Positions 5,613 through 6,588 of a DNA stretch of 6,588 bases are shown here, in pieces. A program made the position numbers and the translations under genes. The stretch's first letter is position 1; each line of letters begins with the position of its first letter. The stretch comes from Euryarchaeota archaeon UBA59. Lineage in GTDB: Archaea > Thermoplasmatota > Poseidoniia > Poseidoniales > Thalassarchaeaceae. The notes beneath the pieces are model-generated. The model saw only the letters and a program-made list of their open reading frames with translations, was not told the origin of the DNA and searched no databases. The DNA is taken from NCBI GenBank assembly GCA_002505495.1, contig DAVI01000099.1, positions 4,416-11,003 on the forward strand, read 5' to 3'.

Positions 5613-6588
5613 CTAGGTATGTCGGAAGCCACTCCAACGTCCATCGGCGGGTGGGCGTACCAGCCCGAGATAGTGCCATTTCGCTTCGTGGTTGAAGCCG
5701 CACAGCCAGGTCTTGTTGACTCCAGTCGCCAATCTAGCAGAGAGGCAGGCTTGAGCCCAATCGGTCGGAGCGAGCCATTCGGGCTGAAGCAGCCAGGGTG
5801 CATGGTCCTCACCGATCGGTCCTTCGTAGAGTCGCCAGCGAGTACCGTACTTGAACCCGGGTCTAGGAAGCAGACCTCTGCTAAGGACGTCTCTGAGAAG
5901 GCTGGTCGTGCCTGTGCCATCCTCATCCCCCCTGAGCAGTATTACTTCGTCTCGGTCTACCCACGTCCCCTCTGGGACAGGGGCACCAATCTGTTTCGCC
6001 ATCTCACTCTCACCTGACAGCAGGGCGCCGGATGAACCATCCTCGACCAGCGAGTTGAGATACTGATGCAACTCTGTTTCATCAAATCCCTTCAATGTAC
6101 CCTTAGGGTCACACACCTGCACTCTATAGGTGGTTACCCCCATTTCATCGTCTACAATCAGAACCTCAGCGATTCTCCCAAGTGCACCGACTTCACTCGC
6201 CCACCTGTGCAGGCTCAGCCAGTCGATCGGCTCGTCATCACGAACCCAGATTACCTCGGACTGGGGATTGTTCTTGCGCACCTTGTCATTTCGAGACCAG
6301 CGGAAAGCCCAAGTCCCCTCAGAGACGATTTGGTCCTTGGCCAAGTGAGCTATGTTGTGTGATAGGACCACCTTCTCACCCGGGACCCTCATCGCCTCCA
6401 ATGCGGCAGTTTCGTGTAGCAGTCCACTCCGCTCGCCAGCCCGCGCCTGTAGCCACCCATCGGCTAATTTCAGGTGCCTATGGCGGGAGCAGAAGAGAAC
6501 CTCGGCGTCGCTCAGAAGTAGGTGGTTGTTGGTGAATGGCCGACCTAGGCATGACTTGTCATGGAGTCGCTGAGCAGCCGGCCCATCG
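5613..6588 (-). CDS. endA: tRNA-splicing endonuclease EndA, tandem-repeat (alpha-2) type, N-terminus beyond the window
   Basis: EndA cuts introns from precursor tRNAs at bulge-helix-bulge sites. The minus-strand frame is open from 6587 to the TGA at 5615-5613, giving 324 visible residues. The TTG at 6401 and ATG at 6392 are internal, since matching sequence continues upstream to the edge. The first half is a degenerate repeat: a GRPF...LLLSDAEVLF segment (visible residues 15-32), typical of the EndA N-terminal fold, and a core ending in IAEVLIVDDEMGVTTYRV that lacks the catalytic set. The second half is the active unit: GFKYGTRWRLYEG with catalytic Tyr254 (codon 5828-5826), DHAPWLL with His262 (5804-5802) and ATGVNKTWL with Lys292 (5714-5712). 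The spacing of these three agrees with the Tyr-His-Lys triad of Methanocaldococcus EndA. Two fused repeats match the ~290-305-residue alpha-2 enzymes of Thermoplasma and Archaeoglobus, so a homodimer is expected. It is convergent with the protease gene; its promoter lies outside the window. Confidence 0.93.
   Translation of the reverse strand, partial: DGPAAQRLHDKSCLGRPFTNNHLLLSDAEVLFCSRHRHLKLADGWLQARAGERSGLLHETAALEAMRVPGEKVVLSHNIAHLAKDQIVSEGTWAFRWSRNDKVRKNNPQSEVIWVRDDEPIDWLSLHRWASEVGALGRIAEVLIVDDEMGVTTYRVQVCDPKGTLKGFDETELHQYLNSLVEDGSSGALLSGESEMAKQIGAPVPEGTWVDRDEVILLRGDEDGTGTTSLLRDVLSRGLLPRPGFKYGTRWRLYEGPIGEDHAPWLLQPEWLAPTDWAQACLSARLATGVNKTWLCGFNHEAKWHYLGLVRPPADGRWSGFRHT

Noticed and set aside
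6392..6401. TTG 6401 or ATG 6392 as the start of endA
   Set aside because: The frame stays open to the window edge and the upstream part encodes a recognisable EndA N-terminal segment (GRPF...LLLSDAEVLF).

Overview
The window looks like a piece of a euryarchaeal genome, most likely the Thermoplasmatota, with marine group II (Poseidoniales) as my best guess. The archaeal call rests mainly on a tRNA-splicing endonuclease of the tandem-repeat (alpha-2) type on the minus strand. That architecture is known from Archaeoglobus and Thermoplasma. Starts are preceded by Shine-Dalgarno sequences of the AGGTG/GAGGG type, GTG is used as a start, and genes are closely packed. The lineage is inferred from gene content; no rRNA gene is present to confirm it.

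Layout, left to right: (1) the 3' part of pntB, the beta subunit of proton-translocating NAD(P) transhydrogenase, entering from the left edge (1-777, +); (2) an 87-nt gap holding a perfect 20-bp palindrome inside a longer hairpin; (3) a secreted or membrane-anchored Reeler/choice-of-anchor-V-like protein with a CNCH motif and three C-terminal membrane helices (865-1875, +); (4) ten bases later, from a GTG start, a divergent TatC fused to a cysteine-rich C-terminal domain that resembles the N-terminal domain of heterodisulfide reductase HdrA (1886-3217, +); (5) a membrane-anchored M6-type (immune inhibitor A-like) metalloprotease (3290-5563, +); (6) a 49-nt convergent gap; (7) endA (5613 to the right edge, -), whose reading frame stays open to the window border and so lacks its first residues.

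All five genes are ordinary dense protein-coding sequence and no stretch over 100 nt lacks a gene. There are no mobile elements, CRISPR arrays or structural RNA genes that I can support. The three middle genes face the same way and all act in or across the envelope: an exported CxCH protein, a Tat translocase subunit carrying a possible redox or metal domain, and an anchored extracellular protease. The most unusual item is the TatC fusion: a protein-export channel subunit joined to a six-cysteine domain, directly coupled to a gene for an exported protein with its own Cys/His motif. Whether this forms a functional module (redox-linked export or cofactor-dependent maturation) is inference. PntB and EndA are housekeeping neighbours and probably unrelated.
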